In this document: positions 1 through 9,082 of the stretch, one piece after another | How the letters are laid out: each line of letters opens with the position of its first letter | How positions within the stretch are numbered: the stretch's first letter is position 1 | Source: Oscillospiraceae bacterium | GTDB lineage: Bacteria; Bacillota; Clostridia; Oscillospirales; Ruminococcaceae | Direction of reading: 5' to 3' | Length of the DNA: 45,362 nucleotides | Assembly: GCA_017460835.1 (NCBI GenBank) | Contig: JAFUAD010000005.1 | Span: 1-45,362 of the forward strand | The notes under the pieces: model-generated | What the model saw: the letters and a program-made list of their open reading frames with translations, nothing else | Databases searched by the model: none | Told to the model about the DNA's origin: nothing | Program-made: the position numbers and the translations under genes

Positions 1-14
1 CTAAAGTTTTTGGT

Positions 15-163
15 CGAGCTTTTTTCAAAAAGCTCGCGGGTCGAGGGCAGAGCCCTCGTCGCGCTCCGCAGAGCGCGAAACTCCCCTAGCGTGCAAAGAG
101 CTCGGCGGGCTTGGGGACCTGCGATAGAGGTCCCCATTCCAAAATAGCATCCGCGAAGCGGAT
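15..163. repeat. cluster of short palindromes
   Basis: Five separate perfect or near-perfect hairpins lie almost back to back in this gene-free stretch: about 15-36 (CGAGCTTTT/AAAAGCTCG), 42-58 (CGAGGGC/GCCCTCG), 61-76 (GCGCTC/GAGCGC), 113-135 (GGGGACCT/AGGTCCCC) and 149-163 (ATCCGC-gaa-GCGGAT). No reading frame is convincing here. The unit style recurs at 16966-17260. It may be a dispersed intergenic repeat family or the processed 3' region of an upstream transcript; which one cannot be told from this window. Confidence 0.6.
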
Positions 164-221
164 ACATTATTCCTGAAATATTAAAATCCCCGATTTGTCA
201 CACTTTTTTCCCTCCCGCCCA

Positions 222-250
222 TTGCGTTTTTTGTCAAAGTATGCTATAAT
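222..250 (+). promoter_or_regulatory. sigma-A-type promoter of the exporter-like gene
   Basis: TTGCGT, a 17-nt spacer and TATAAT end 35 nt before the ATG at 286. The -10 is consensus and the -35 is weak. A GGAGG ribosome binding site at 272-276 follows. Confidence 0.6.
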
Positions 251-285
251 AGACATCAGCTAACAAAAAACGGAGGCTTAACACG

Positions 286-849
286 ATGAATTTTGAAGCA
301 ATGCTGCCGGTTCTGGTCGCGGCGAGCGAGGAAAACGGCGGCGGACTGGCACAGAAGATGGTCAATCTGCTCGGCGGGCTCCCCCCGATGCTGATTATCT
401 TCATCATTTCGATGATCCCGATTCTGGAGCTGCGCGGAGGCCTTGCTGCCGCGGCGCTGCTGAAGATCCCGATGTGGAAGGCAGTCGGCGTCTGCATCCT
501 CGGCAATATCCTGCCGATTCCGTTCATTCTGCTGTTTATTGAGAAAATTCTCAACTGGATGGAGCACTGCAAAATCGGCTGGATGAATAAGCTGGCGCTC
601 TGGCTGAAGGAGCGGGCGCTGGGCGAGAAATCGCAGAAAATACGAAAATACGAGTTTATCGGCATTCTGCTCTTTGTGGGCATCCCGCTTCCGGGAACCG
701 GCGCATGGACCGGCAGCCTGATCGCATCGCTGCTGCATGTGTCCCGGAAAAAATCAGTCCCGGCGATTTTCTTGGGGCTCCTGCTCGCAACCACGATCAT
801 GTGCATCGGCGTATACGGCATTCCGGCGCTGGTGCGTGCATTCCGGTAA
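286..849 (+). CDS. small multidrug export-like membrane protein (COG2426)
   Basis: The 187-residue protein is almost entirely membrane-embedded, with hydrophobic stretches near residues 25-45, 65-90, 124-150 and 158-180. Two glycine/proline motifs, ELRGGLA (about 46-52) and GIPLPGTGAW (about 133-142), are the signature of the COG2426 family annotated as putative small multi-drug exporters. That function is weakly supported experimentally, so the substrate is unknown. The start follows GGAGG by 9 nt. The gene has its own promoter and a terminator-like hairpin just after its stop, so it appears monocistronic. Confidence 0.8.
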   Translation: MNFEAMLPVLVAASEENGGGLAQKMVNLLGGLPPMLIIFIISMIPILELRGGLAAAALLKIPMWKAVGVCILGNILPIPFILLFIEKILNWMEHCKIGWMNKLALWLKERALGEKSQKIRKYEFIGILLFVGIPLPGTGAWTGSLIASLLHVSRKKSVPAIFLGLLLATTIMCIGVYGIPALVRAFR

Positions 850-867
850 TCGGAACGGTTCCGGCTG

Positions 868-911
868 AGCCGGTACTGTCCGGGGCTGTGCTTCGGGCGG
901 TACCGGCTTTT
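868..911 (+). terminator. intrinsic terminator after the exporter-like gene
   Basis: A perfect 9-bp stem AGCCGGTAC / GTACCGGCT (868-876 and 900-908) encloses a GC-rich loop and ends in TTTTGTG. It lies 18 nt past the stop codon. The rest of the gap up to the next start at 1073 shows nothing else I can name. Confidence 0.55.
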
Positions 912-1072
912 GTGATTTGCAGACACCGCAAAATGCACAAAGAAGCGGCGCGGGAAAAAGAAAAATCTGTTTTCTCATACGAAAATCGAATCAGATTCCG
1001 GCGGAAAAAAGGTTTTTTTGCTTCCGGCGGTGTATATATGAATGGAATTTGTGATTTGGGAGGTGCTGTCGG

Positions 1073-2065
1073 ATGACGATTCGGGAGCAGACCGAGCAAT
1101 ATGAGGAGATGATCCTCTGCCCGCAGGCTTGCCGCGCACGCGACGCAAAGCGGCTGCGGCCGGAGGAGCCCTGCCCCTACCGCACGGAGTTTCAGCGCGA
1201 CCGCGACCGCATTCTCCATTCGAGCGCATTCCGACGATTAAAGCGCAAAACACAAGTCTTTCTCTCGCCCGTCGGCGACCACTACCGCACCCGCCTGACC
1301 CATACGCTGGAGGTCTCGCAGATCGCCCGGACAATGGCGCGGGCGATGCGGCTCAATGAAGACCTGACCGAAGCGATCGCGCTGGGGCATGACCTCGGCC
1401 ACTCCCCCTTCGGGCATGCGGGCGAAAAGGCACTCAATGAAATCTGCCCGCACGGCTATCAGCACTATGTCCAGAGCGTCCGCGTGGTGTATTACATTGA
1501 GAAAAACGGCAAGGGGCTGAACCTCACCCAGCAGGTGAAAAACGGCATCATCTGCCACACAAACCGCATCGCCGCAACGCTGGAGGGCAATCTGGTGCGG
1601 CTTGCCGACCGGATCGCGTACATCAACCACGATATCGACGATGCGATCCGCGGCGGGATTTTGCAGGAGAGCGATCTGCCCGCGGACTGTACCGCCGTGC
1701 TCGGGCATTCCAAATCTGCACGCATCACGACAATGATCTCCTCCGTGATCGAGCACGGCACGGGCGAGATGGACATGATGCCGGAGGTTCGGCAGGCGCA
1801 TGACGCACTGCATGCGTTTCTCTATGCGAATGTGTATTCCAATTCTGCGGCAAAGACAGAGGATAACAAGGCGATCATGCTGGTCAAGCAGCTCTATACC
1901 TATTTCCGGGAGCACCTCACGGAGATGCCGCAGGAGTATCTTGAAATCGCGCAGCGCTTTACCCCGGACAGAGCAGTCTGCGATTATATCGCGGGCATGA
2001 GCGATGATTACGCGATTCATATGTATGAAAAGCTGTTTGTGCCCCGTTCGTGGGATATCCGGTAA
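1073..2065 (+). CDS. dgt: deoxyguanosinetriphosphate triphosphohydrolase-like protein
   Basis: A 330-residue HD-superfamily phosphohydrolase of the dGTPase family, which hydrolyses dNTPs to deoxynucleosides and triphosphate and so tunes the nucleotide pool. The metal-binding set is visible: H77 in RLTHTLEV, H106-D107 in LGHDLGHSPFGH and a later Asp in LADRIAYINHDIDDA. The N-terminal HSSAFRRLKRKTQVF block is also typical. A GGGAGGTG ribosome binding site sits 7 nt before the ATG. It is followed by dnaG and rpoD, an order common in Clostridia where this gene joins the macromolecular-synthesis operon. Substrate preference within the dNTPs cannot be read from sequence. Confidence 0.9.
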   Translation: MTIREQTEQYEEMILCPQACRARDAKRLRPEEPCPYRTEFQRDRDRILHSSAFRRLKRKTQVFLSPVGDHYRTRLTHTLEVSQIARTMARAMRLNEDLTEAIALGHDLGHSPFGHAGEKALNEICPHGYQHYVQSVRVVYYIEKNGKGLNLTQQVKNGIICHTNRIAATLEGNLVRLADRIAYINHDIDDAIRGGILQESDLPADCTAVLGHSKSARITTMISSVIEHGTGEMDMMPEVRQAHDALHAFLYANVYSNSAAKTEDNKAIMLVKQLYTYFREHLTEMPQEYLEIAQRFTPDRAVCDYIAGMSDDYAIHMYEKLFVPRSWDIR

Positions 2066-2193
2066 GCCGGCAGTGCCGGCCTCCGATTTGCTTCGCACCA
2101 TATTTTGTTAAAGCCGAATATTTCGGCACGCGATCGCGTGCAGGCATTGCAGGCTTCTGTAACATACAAAAAACAATAAGGAGGTGACGCACC

Positions 2194-3969
2194 ATGCTGC
2201 CGCAGGAATTCATCCTGCAAGTGATACAGGCAAATCCGATCGAGTCGGTCGCGGGGAGCTATGTGCAGCTTTCGCGCACAGGCTCAAAGCTGAAATGCAA
2301 ATGCCCGTTTCATCCGGACAGCACGCCCTCCTGCGTGTTTTATCCGGAGAACAACAGCTTTTACTGCTTCGGCTGTCATGTCGGCGGCAGCGTCATCACC
2401 TTTGTGCAGAATATCGAATCGCTGAGCTTTATGGAGGCGGTGAAGATGCTCGCGGAGCGCGCGGGACTGACGGTTCCGGCGGATGACCGCAGCATGGAGG
2501 AGGCGCGGCGGGAGGAGAACTTCCGGCGGCGCCTGCTGGCTCTGAACCGCTCGGCGGCGCGGTTTTATTACGAGCAGCTCACCGGCGCAGACAAGCGCGG
2601 CCTGCTCTACCTCAGGGAGCGTGCCCTACAGCCGGAGATCATCCGGAAATACGGGCTCGGCTATGCCGGAGAGCAATGGGACAGTTTGCGCAGTGCGATG
2701 CTGGCGCAGGGCTATACCGACGAGGAGCTGATCGCCGCGAACCTCTGCACGCGCTCGGCAAAGAACGGCGGCGTCTATGACCGCTTCCGCAGCCGCGTGA
2801 TCTTCCCGATCTTTGACCTCAAGGGCTCGGTGATCGCATTCGGCGGCAGAACAATCGAGCCCGGCGGCGAGCCCAAATACCTCAATTCCTCGGATACACC
2901 GGTGTTCCGGAAGGGCGCCAACCTGTTTTCGATGAATCTGGCAAAGAAATCGCAGTCCAAGCGGCTGATTCTCGCAGAGGGGTACATGGATGTCATCGCG
3001 ATGTATCAGGGCGGATTTGAAAATGTCGTGGCCTCGCTCGGCACGGCGCTGACGCCCGATCAGTGCCGCCTGATCCGCAACCAGCGCTTTGAGGAGGTCA
3101 TCGTCTCCTACGACAGCGACGCTGCGGGCAGAAATGCTGCGGTCAAGGCGATCAACCTGCTGCGGGCAGAGGGCTTGCAGGTGCGGATTCTCCGCGTCGA
3201 GAATGCCAAAGACCCGGACGAATACCTCAAAAAATTCGGTCCCGCATTCTTCCGGAAGCTGATCGAAAATGCCGAGGATGCGGTATCCTTTCTGCTGGAC
3301 CGCTGCAAGGACGGCATTGATATCTCGGAGATCGGCGGGCGGAATATCGCGCTGCAAAAGGCTGTAAAGCTGCTCGCGGGCATCGAGAACCGGCTCGAAC
3401 GCAGCAGCTATATCTCCAAAATCGCAAAGGAATATGAGATCAGTCAGACGGAGCTTCAGGAGGCTGTGGATGAGGCACTCGGCAAAAACCGCAGAAAAAT
3501 CCGCAGACAGGAGCAGCAGGCGGTGATTCAGTCGCCGCTGATCCGCGATACGCTGAACCCCGACGCAAACGGCCGCCGGCGCGAATCAAAGGCCGAGAAG
3601 ATGATTCTGTGTTATCTGTTCCGGAATCCCGAGGCGCTGCCGGAGATCCGCGCATCGCTTTCGGAGGAGGATTTCGTCACCGACCTAAACCGCAGAATCT
3701 ATCAGACATTTCTGGAGAGCGCCGATCGCGGACTGCCGCCGGAGCAGGCAATTTATTCGGCAGATTTTACCGCGGCGGAATCCGGATATATCGCCGGAAT
3801 TCCCGCAGAATACGACCAGATTGATTTGAACGGACAGTCCGTTTCAGACAGCATCCGGCTGCTGAAGCAGCACCGTGACAGGGAACAGCCGGCGGAATCC
3901 CTGAGCGATGCGGAATTCTCCGCGCAGTTTTCCCGGCTGATACAGAATAAACGCAGCGGAACCGCCTGA
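2194..3969 (+). CDS. dnaG: DNA primase
   Basis: A full-length 591-residue primase that makes RNA primers for lagging-strand replication. The CHC2 zinc finger has its ligands at C37, H40, C58 and C61. The catalytic core follows, and the TOPRIM domain shows the conserved Glu in [10 protein letters not shown] (about residue 254) and the DSDAAG acidic motif in [12 protein letters not shown]. The C-terminal third is the helicase-binding region. A perfect AAGGAGGTGA ribosome binding site precedes the ATG. It sits between dgt and rpoD with a short gap, as in the classic macromolecular-synthesis operon. Confidence 0.97.
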   Translation: MLPQEFILQVIQANPIESVAGSYVQLSRTGSKLKCKCPFHPDSTPSCVFYPENNSFYCFGCHVGGSVITFVQNIESLSFMEAVKMLAERAGLTVPADDRSMEEARREENFRRRLLALNRSAARFYYEQLTGADKRGLLYLRERALQPEIIRKYGLGYAGEQWDSLRSAMLAQGYTDEELIAANLCTRSAKNGGVYDRFRSRVIFPIFDLKGSVIAFGGRTIEPGGEPKYLNSSDTPVFRKGANLFSMNLAKKSQSKRLILAEGYMDVIAMYQGGFENVVASLGTALTPDQCRLIRNQRFEEVIVSYDSDAAGRNAAVKAINLLRAEGLQVRILRVENAKDPDEYLKKFGPAFFRKLIENAEDAVSFLLDRCKDGIDISEIGGRNIALQKAVKLLAGIENRLERSSYISKIAKEYEISQTELQEAVDEALGKNRRKIRRQEQQAVIQSPLIRDTLNPDANGRRRESKAEKMILCYLFRNPEALPEIRASLSEEDFVTDLNRRIYQTFLESADRGLPPEQAIYSADFTAAESGYIAGIPAEYDQIDLNGQSVSDSIRLLKQHRDREQPAESLSDAEFSAQFSRLIQNKRSGTA

Positions 3970-4009
3970 GCCGGCGGCTTCCCTGAACCCGATGAGGAGG
4001 ATGAGAAAA

Positions 4010-5062
4010 ATGGCTGATGAAGAAAAGCGCCTCGACCAGCTTCTCGAAAAGGCGAAGGCAAACGGCAAGATCACAATTGCTGAGGTTCAGGAGATGTCCG
4101 AGAGCCTTGCCGTCGAGCCCGATCATATCATGGAACGCTGCTCGGCGCTGCAAATCGAGCTGGCAGATGACGAGATCGTGCTCGACGATGTGAATGACCC
4201 GGCGGCCTCCATTGCCAATGACGAGATTTCAAACGACGACTCTGTGAAGATTTACCTGAAGGAGATCGGCAGAGTGCCGCTGCTGACGGCGGAGGAGGAG
4301 ACCGAGCTTGCGCGCCGCCTTGCCGAGAATTCGCAGGACGAGCCCGCACGGCAGCGTCTCGCTGAGGCAAACCTGCGTCTGGTCGTGAGCATCGCGAAGA
4401 AGTATGTCGGGCGCGGCATGCAGTTCCTTGATCTGATTCAGGAGGGCAATATGGGGCTCCTGAAGGCGGTCGATAAATTCGACTACACCAAGGGCTTCAA
4501 ATTCTCGACCTACGCGACATGGTGGATCCGGCAGGCGATCACCAGAGCGCTCGCCGATCAGGCGCGCACCATCCGCATCCCGGTTCATATGGTCGAGAGC
4601 ATCACGAAGGTGAAGAAGGTTTCGAGCCAGATTCTCCATGAGACCGGGCAGGAGGCAAGCCCGGAGGAGATCGCCCGGAAGCTGGAGATGCCGGTCGAAA
4701 AGGTGCTGGAGATCATGCGGATCGCACAGGACCCGGTCTCGCTGGAGACGCCCGTCGGCGAGGAGGAGGATTCCCACCTCGGCGACTTTATCCCGGACGA
4801 TCAGGCGCCCTCTCCGGATGAGGCAGCCTCGAATGCCATGCTGAAGGAGCAGCTCAATGAGGTGCTCTCGACGCTGACCGAGCGCGAGGCAAAGGTCATG
4901 CGGATGCGCTACGGGCTCGAAAACGGCAGACAGCAGACCCTTGAGGATGTCGGCAAGGCGCTCGGCGTTACGCGGGAGCGCATCCGGCAGATCGAAGCAA
5001 AGGCGCTGCGCAAGCTGAAGCATTACAGCCGCAGCAAAAAGCTTCAGGGATATATAGATTGA
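4010..5062 (+). CDS. rpoD: primary-type RNA polymerase sigma factor, first copy
   Basis: A group 1/2 sigma-70 of 350 residues. Region 1.2 ([16 protein letters not shown]), region 2 with the core-binding and -10 recognition block ([17 protein letters not shown] through [14 protein letters not shown]), region 3 and region 4 with the helix-turn-helix ([18 protein letters not shown]) are all intact. I chose the ATG at 4010 because GAGGAGG lies 9 nt upstream; the in-frame ATG at 3992 is upstream of that site. It directly follows dnaG. The extreme C-terminus ([14 protein letters not shown]) departs from the usual RHPSRSKK ending, which the second copy keeps. Confidence 0.93.
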   Translation: MADEEKRLDQLLEKAKANGKITIAEVQEMSESLAVEPDHIMERCSALQIELADDEIVLDDVNDPAASIANDEISNDDSVKIYLKEIGRVPLLTAEEETELARRLAENSQDEPARQRLAEANLRLVVSIAKKYVGRGMQFLDLIQEGNMGLLKAVDKFDYTKGFKFSTYATWWIRQAITRALADQARTIRIPVHMVESITKVKKVSSQILHETGQEASPEEIARKLEMPVEKVLEIMRIAQDPVSLETPVGEEEDSHLGDFIPDDQAPSPDEAASNAMLKEQLNEVLSTLTEREAKVMRMRYGLENGRQQTLEDVGKALGVTRERIRQIEAKALRKLKHYSRSKKLQGYID

Positions 5063-5100
5063 TTGCCGGGAATCGGTAAACAGGGAGGAATCAAAAGGTT

Positions 5101-6180
5101 ATGGCAGCAGCGGAACAGCAAAAGGTTGAGCAGCTTCTTGAGCGCGTGAAAGCGGCGGGCAAGCTGCCGCAGAATGAGCTGGATGCCGCATTTGCGGAGC
5201 AGGAGTTCACGGACGAGGAGATCAGCCTGTTTTATGAGCAGTGCAATCTGCTGAACCTGGAGCTTGCAGAGGAAGAAATACTGGACGATGACATCGAGAC
5301 AAGGCTCGCGGAGGAGGATGCGCTGGCGCTGGACAGCAATCTTTCGGCGGATGACCCGGTGAAGATTTACCTCAAGGATATCGGCAGAGTGCCGCTCCTG
5401 ACGCCGGAGGAGGAGACGGAGCTCGCAAAGCGCCTCGCCGAAAATCCGAACGATGCGGCGGCAAAGCACCGCCTCTCGGAGGCAAACCTCCGCCTTGTCG
5501 TGAGCATCGCAAAGAAATATGTCGGGCGCGGGATGCAGTTTCTCGACCTGATTCAGGAGGGCAATATGGGGCTCCTGAAGGCGGTCGATAAATTCGACTA
5601 TACCAAGGGCTTCAAGTTCTCGACCTATGCGACATGGTGGATTCGCCAGTCGATCACGCGCGCGATCGCCGATCAGGCGCGCACCATCCGCATCCCGGTA
5701 CATATGGTGGAGACCATCTCCCGCGTGAAAAAGGCATCGAGCCAGCTCCTGCACCTCAACGGCAAGGACCCGACCGAGGACGAGATCGCCGATTACCTCG
5801 GCATGCCGCTCGAAAAGGTGCGCGAGGTCATGCGGATCGCACAGGAGCCGGTCTCGCTGGAGACGCCGATCGGCGAGGAGGAGGATTCCCACCTCGGCGA
5901 TTTCATCCCGGACGACCATGCACAGTCCCCGAATGATGCGGCAAACAATACCATGCTGAAGGAGCAGCTCAATGAGGTGCTCTCGACCCTGACCCCGCGG
6001 GAGGCGGATGTACTGCGGATGCGCTACGGGCTCGACAATGAGCCGCCGAAAACACTGGAGGACGTCGGCAAGGCGTTCAATGTCACCAGAGAGCGGATCC
6101 GGCAGATCGAAGCAAAGGCCCTTCGCAAGCTGCGTCACCCCAGCCGCAGCAAGAAGGTTCGCGATTATCTTGAAAAATAA
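5101..6180 (+). CDS. rpoD: primary-type RNA polymerase sigma factor, second copy
   Basis: A 359-residue sigma-70 beginning 38 nt after the first copy. Regions 1.2, 2, 3 and 4 are intact and nearly the same as its neighbour through region 2. Region 3 and the first 95 residues differ more. The C-terminus [16 protein letters not shown] is the canonical sigma-A ending, so this copy may be the housekeeping factor and the other a divergent group 2 paralogue; that is inference. The GGGAGG ribosome binding site is somewhat distant (12 nt). Both genes look cotranscribed. Confidence 0.93.
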   Translation: MAAAEQQKVEQLLERVKAAGKLPQNELDAAFAEQEFTDEEISLFYEQCNLLNLELAEEEILDDDIETRLAEEDALALDSNLSADDPVKIYLKDIGRVPLLTPEEETELAKRLAENPNDAAAKHRLSEANLRLVVSIAKKYVGRGMQFLDLIQEGNMGLLKAVDKFDYTKGFKFSTYATWWIRQSITRAIADQARTIRIPVHMVETISRVKKASSQLLHLNGKDPTEDEIADYLGMPLEKVREVMRIAQEPVSLETPIGEEEDSHLGDFIPDDHAQSPNDAANNTMLKEQLNEVLSTLTPREADVLRMRYGLDNEPPKTLEDVGKAFNVTRERIRQIEAKALRKLRHPSRSKKVRDYLEK

Positions 6181-6203
6181 TAAAGGAAATGAGGAAAATC
6201 GGT

Positions 6204-6857
6204 ATGAAAATCAAAAGAATTCTTTGTGCACTGGCAGCACTGAGCATGCTCACCGCCCTGACAGCCTGCGGCGAGAGCAGCAGTGCAGCACCCGCATCTG
6301 CTCCGGCATCGCAGGCAGAGAGCAGCGCCGCCCCGGCTGCACCGGAGGAATCCTCTGAAACGGAGGGGAATACTGCGTCAGACGGCAGCGATTTTACAGT
6401 CACCTTCTCGCCGCTGACCGAAAATGTCTATGATGTGGCAGCATGTACGCCCTCTGCATTCAAGGCGGGCGATACCGTAATCGGCGAGATCACATGGTGC
6501 TACGGGCCGGTCGCGACCTTCAGCGAGGGCTCCTATGTGATGTATAACAAAATGCAGTTTTATGCAGTCGATATCAATGATACTTATGTGCTGATCGGTA
6601 CGCCGAATCAGGCGGGCTCAAGCGGCTCCCTGAACCTGCTCTCGACGCAGGTTGACAGCTTCATTAATTCGTACAGAGAGGATATGACCGAGGAAGAGCT
6701 CGAGGCAATCCGCCCCTGGACGACCGCACAGATTGACGGCCGCGTGGAGCCGCTGCCGGAGGCGCTGAAAACGATCTTTGCAGACTGGTACGGCGAGGGC
6801 TTCGAGCAGGATTGCATCAGCACCGTGTATCTGGTCGATAACGCATACAAGGAGTGA
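6204..6857 (+). CDS. lipoprotein of unknown function
   Basis: The 217-residue product starts with a lipoprotein signal peptide whose lipobox is LTAC, with Cys about residue 22 from the chosen start. A Ser/Ala/Glu-rich spacer follows (about residues 23-60), then a compact domain of about 155 residues that I do not recognise. I prefer the ATG at 6204, since GAGGAAAA lies in front of it; the ATG at 6189 would place extra charged residues first. It trails the second sigma gene by 23 nt and may be the operon's last gene. Surface anchoring is the only supported statement. Confidence 0.8.
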   Translation: MKIKRILCALAALSMLTALTACGESSSAAPASAPASQAESSAAPAAPEESSETEGNTASDGSDFTVTFSPLTENVYDVAACTPSAFKAGDTVIGEITWCYGPVATFSEGSYVMYNKMQFYAVDINDTYVLIGTPNQAGSSGSLNLLSTQVDSFINSYREDMTEEELEAIRPWTTAQIDGRVEPLPEALKTIFADWYGEGFEQDCISTVYLVDNAYKE

Positions 6858-6899
6858 GCCTGTCACCGCAGTGAAACCGGACTGTCACAATAATTTCAC

Positions 6900-6928
6900 T
6901 TGACTTTTCCTGCATGAGCGTGTATAAT
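6900..6928 (+). promoter_or_regulatory. sigma-A-type promoter before the cohesin-like lipoprotein
   Basis: TTGACT, a 17-nt spacer and TATAAT. About 95 nt of leader separate it from the next start; the leader holds GTCCG(GG)CGCGGAC and repeated CATTTTTTACG segments, of unknown significance. Confidence 0.75.
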
Positions 6929-7023
6929 AAATGCAGACGTCCGGGCGCGGACGTGCAGTCCGGTTTCGGAACGGACATTTTTTACGAGGACATTTTTTAC
7001 GGGTTTAAGGAGAAAGGAGTCGA

Positions 7024-7986
7024 ATGATAATGAATTCAGCAAAACGCTATCTGGCAGTCATGCTTGCCGGCATGATGCTGCTGCCGGCGTTCGCTTGCTC
7101 CAAGAATGAGGATGATGAAAGCAGCGGAAGCAATACATCCGAGAGCGGCGAAGCAGCGGACAGCAGCGGCAATTCCGGCGAGTCCGGCGAGTCCGGCAGC
7201 GGCAATGACCAGAACAGCTCTGCGGAATCACAGGATTCCGCCGAGATGATGTCTGAGATTATGGGCGGTGACAATGCCATCGTGACAGCAACGGACGAGG
7301 ACGGCAAAATCTCGATCAATTATGTCGTGAACTTCAACGATAATATTCCGGATTCGGAGGAGGACGCCGCAAATGCAATCGTGACGACCATCCGCGGCGA
7401 CGACGGAAAAATCTATGTCCCGCGCACGGATATCAACGGCACGACCATCACACAGGCGGACGGCAGCCCCCAGACCGACGTCTATACCGGCACAACGCTC
7501 CCGACGACCTACGAGTCGCCGACCTATGTTCCGGCATTCCGCAATTATATGGCAATGTGGCTGGATATCTCGAACAAGGAGGATTTCGTGTTCGACGGCG
7601 ACCTGCTCGAATATGAGCTGGAGATCGCACAGGATGCGCCGAGCGGCGTGTATCCGATCGAGTTCACGCTGCTGGAGCTCGGAGACTATGACGGCAAGGG
7701 CTTCGCACAGATTGATCAGAACCCGGGCTATGTCTGCATCAACCATGATGCACCGGCACAGACGCTCGTGGACAACGGCAACCCGACCCTGACGATTGAT
7801 ACCGTTTCGGTGAATCCGGGCGATACGACAAGACTGAAGATGAAGATTACCAATAATACCGGTATTGTCGCATTCCGTATCATGATCCGCTACGACAGCA
7901 ACGTCATCAAGATCAAGGATGCCGGCAGCGGCAGAGACCTTGCGTCGTATGCAACGCTCACAGCCCGCCAGATCGGCGAAAACTAA
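7024..7986 (+). CDS. lipoprotein with cohesin-like segments
   Basis: A 320-residue lipoprotein: signal peptide with lipobox PAFAC (Cys about 25), then an acidic Ser/Gly/Glu linker (about 27-78), then a beta-rich region. Residues about 180-225 (DLLEYELEIAQDAPSGVYPI) resemble the closing half of a cohesin or related dockerin-binding fold. The last 65 residues (TLTIDTVSVNPGDTTRLKM, then NTGIVAFRIMIRYDS) resemble the opening half of a cohesin and stop there. The gene ends properly at a terminator, so the C-terminus is not a sequencing break. A role in anchoring dockerin proteins is inference. The start could also be the ATG at 7030, six nucleotides on. Confidence 0.7.
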   Translation: MIMNSAKRYLAVMLAGMMLLPAFACSKNEDDESSGSNTSESGEAADSSGNSGESGESGSGNDQNSSAESQDSAEMMSEIMGGDNAIVTATDEDGKISINYVVNFNDNIPDSEEDAANAIVTTIRGDDGKIYVPRTDINGTTITQADGSPQTDVYTGTTLPTTYESPTYVPAFRNYMAMWLDISNKEDFVFDGDLLEYELEIAQDAPSGVYPIEFTLLELGDYDGKGFAQIDQNPGYVCINHDAPAQTLVDNGNPTLTIDTVSVNPGDTTRLKMKITNNTGIVAFRIMIRYDSNVIKIKDAGSGRDLASYATLTARQIGEN

Positions 7987-8000
7987 ATCAGTACAAGGCG

Positions 8001-8036
8001 AACCGCCGGTCAGATGATGACCGGCGGTTTGTTTAT
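8001..8036 (+). terminator. intrinsic terminator after the cohesin-like lipoprotein
   Basis: An AACCGCCGGTCA / TGACCGGCGGTT stem with a 5-nt loop, followed by TGTTTATT. It also separates the convergent pseudouridine synthase gene. Confidence 0.75.
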
Positions 8037-8053
8037 TACAATAAGCTGTCACT

Positions 8054-8998
8054 TCACAGGAAAAAGCCGTATGCAGCGCAGAAATCCGGCTGATAGGAAA
8101 ACTGCCGCCCCCGCAGCGCATCCAGCACACAGGGCTCCGGGCTGAAATCAAACCGAAGCCTGCACGCCGCGAGAAGCTGATGCTGCGCACGAAATTTCCG
8201 GTTTTGTTCGATATTGCCGTACTTTGCATCGCCCAGAACCGGACAGCCCAGCGCTGCCGTCTGCGCACGAATCTGATGCGTTTTACCGGTATAGAGCGTC
8301 ACCAGCAGCAGCGCCGTGCCGTCGTGCCGCGCAAGCACCTCATAGCCGGTGCGAATCTCAGAAAAGCCCGCTGCGGGCGTCCGGCGGATCTCCGCCTTCT
8401 GCCCCGGAAGCCGCCGGTGATAGGCCGTCACGGTATCGGCGTCCCGCGGCGGAAGCCCCGCCGTGATGCAGAGATATTGCTTTGTGATCTCGCCGAGCCG
8501 AATCTTCTCGTTCATGCAGCGCAGCGCGGCCGCGTTCTTTGCGCCGATGACAAAGCCCTCGGTGTTGCGGTCGAGCCGGTTGCACAGCGCCGGCACGAAG
8601 CTCTGCTCGGCCTCGGGATGATACGCGCCGGTCTGCGTCAGATAATACAGAAACCGGCTTTGCAGAGTGTCGGTGCTGCCGCGGTCATCCGCATGAACCG
8701 GCAGATTCACCGGCTTTTTCAGCAGCACGATATTGCGGTCCTCAAAGGCGATCTCCGGCATTTCCGCCGCCGCGACCGCCCGCGGCCGTTCCCCGAAGCA
8801 GTCATCCGGCAGATAGACGGTCAGCGCATCGCCGGCAGAGAGAACGGTCTCTGCGGAGATGCGCGTTCCGTTGCATTTGATATCGCGCTTCCGGAATGCC
8901 TTGTAGAGCAGCGATTTCGGCAGCGCGGGACACGCCTTCAGCAGAAATTTATCTGCGCGCTGTCCCGCGTCGTTTTCGTGTATTTCAAATGTGCGCAT
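8054..8998 (-). CDS. RluA-family pseudouridine synthase
   Basis: A 314-residue enzyme that isomerises uridine to pseudouridine in rRNA or tRNA. An N-terminal S4-like RNA-binding domain (about residues 1-65) precedes the RluA catalytic domain. The catalytic Asp is D143 in the signature NRLDRNTEG, and the later GKTHQIR and GDAKYG blocks are typical. AGGAG lies upstream of the ATG. It is the last gene of the minus-strand run from the PBP; a GC-rich hairpin separates it from lysA. Domain order fits the RluC/RluD branch, but the target site cannot be assigned from sequence. Confidence 0.92.
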   Translation of the reverse strand: MRTFEIHENDAGQRADKFLLKACPALPKSLLYKAFRKRDIKCNGTRISAETVLSAGDALTVYLPDDCFGERPRAVAAAEMPEIAFEDRNIVLLKKPVNLPVHADDRGSTDTLQSRFLYYLTQTGAYHPEAEQSFVPALCNRLDRNTEGFVIGAKNAAALRCMNEKIRLGEITKQYLCITAGLPPRDADTVTAYHRRLPGQKAEIRRTPAAGFSEIRTGYEVLARHDGTALLLVTLYTGKTHQIRAQTAALGCPVLGDAKYGNIEQNRKFRAQHQLLAACRLRFDFSPEPCVLDALRGRQFSYQPDFCAAYGFFL

Positions 8999-9026
8999 AG
9001 TGTTCTCCTGAACCGTGATACAGCAA

Positions 9027-9050
9027 ACCGCCGGACGGGAATCCGGCGGT
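9027..9050 (-). terminator. hairpin between lysA and the pseudouridine synthase
   Basis: A perfect 9-bp stem ACCGCCGGA / TCCGGCGGT with a 6-nt loop; on the minus strand it is followed by only a short TT. It may be a weak terminator that lowers expression of the downstream gene. Confidence 0.45.
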
Positions 9051-9082
9051 CAGCATACACAAAGAATTCTGCGGATACCGGG

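Noticed and set aside
7986-8053. Frameshift extending the cohesin-like lipoprotein
   Set aside because: A strong terminator starts 15 nt after the stop, leaving no room for more coding sequence.
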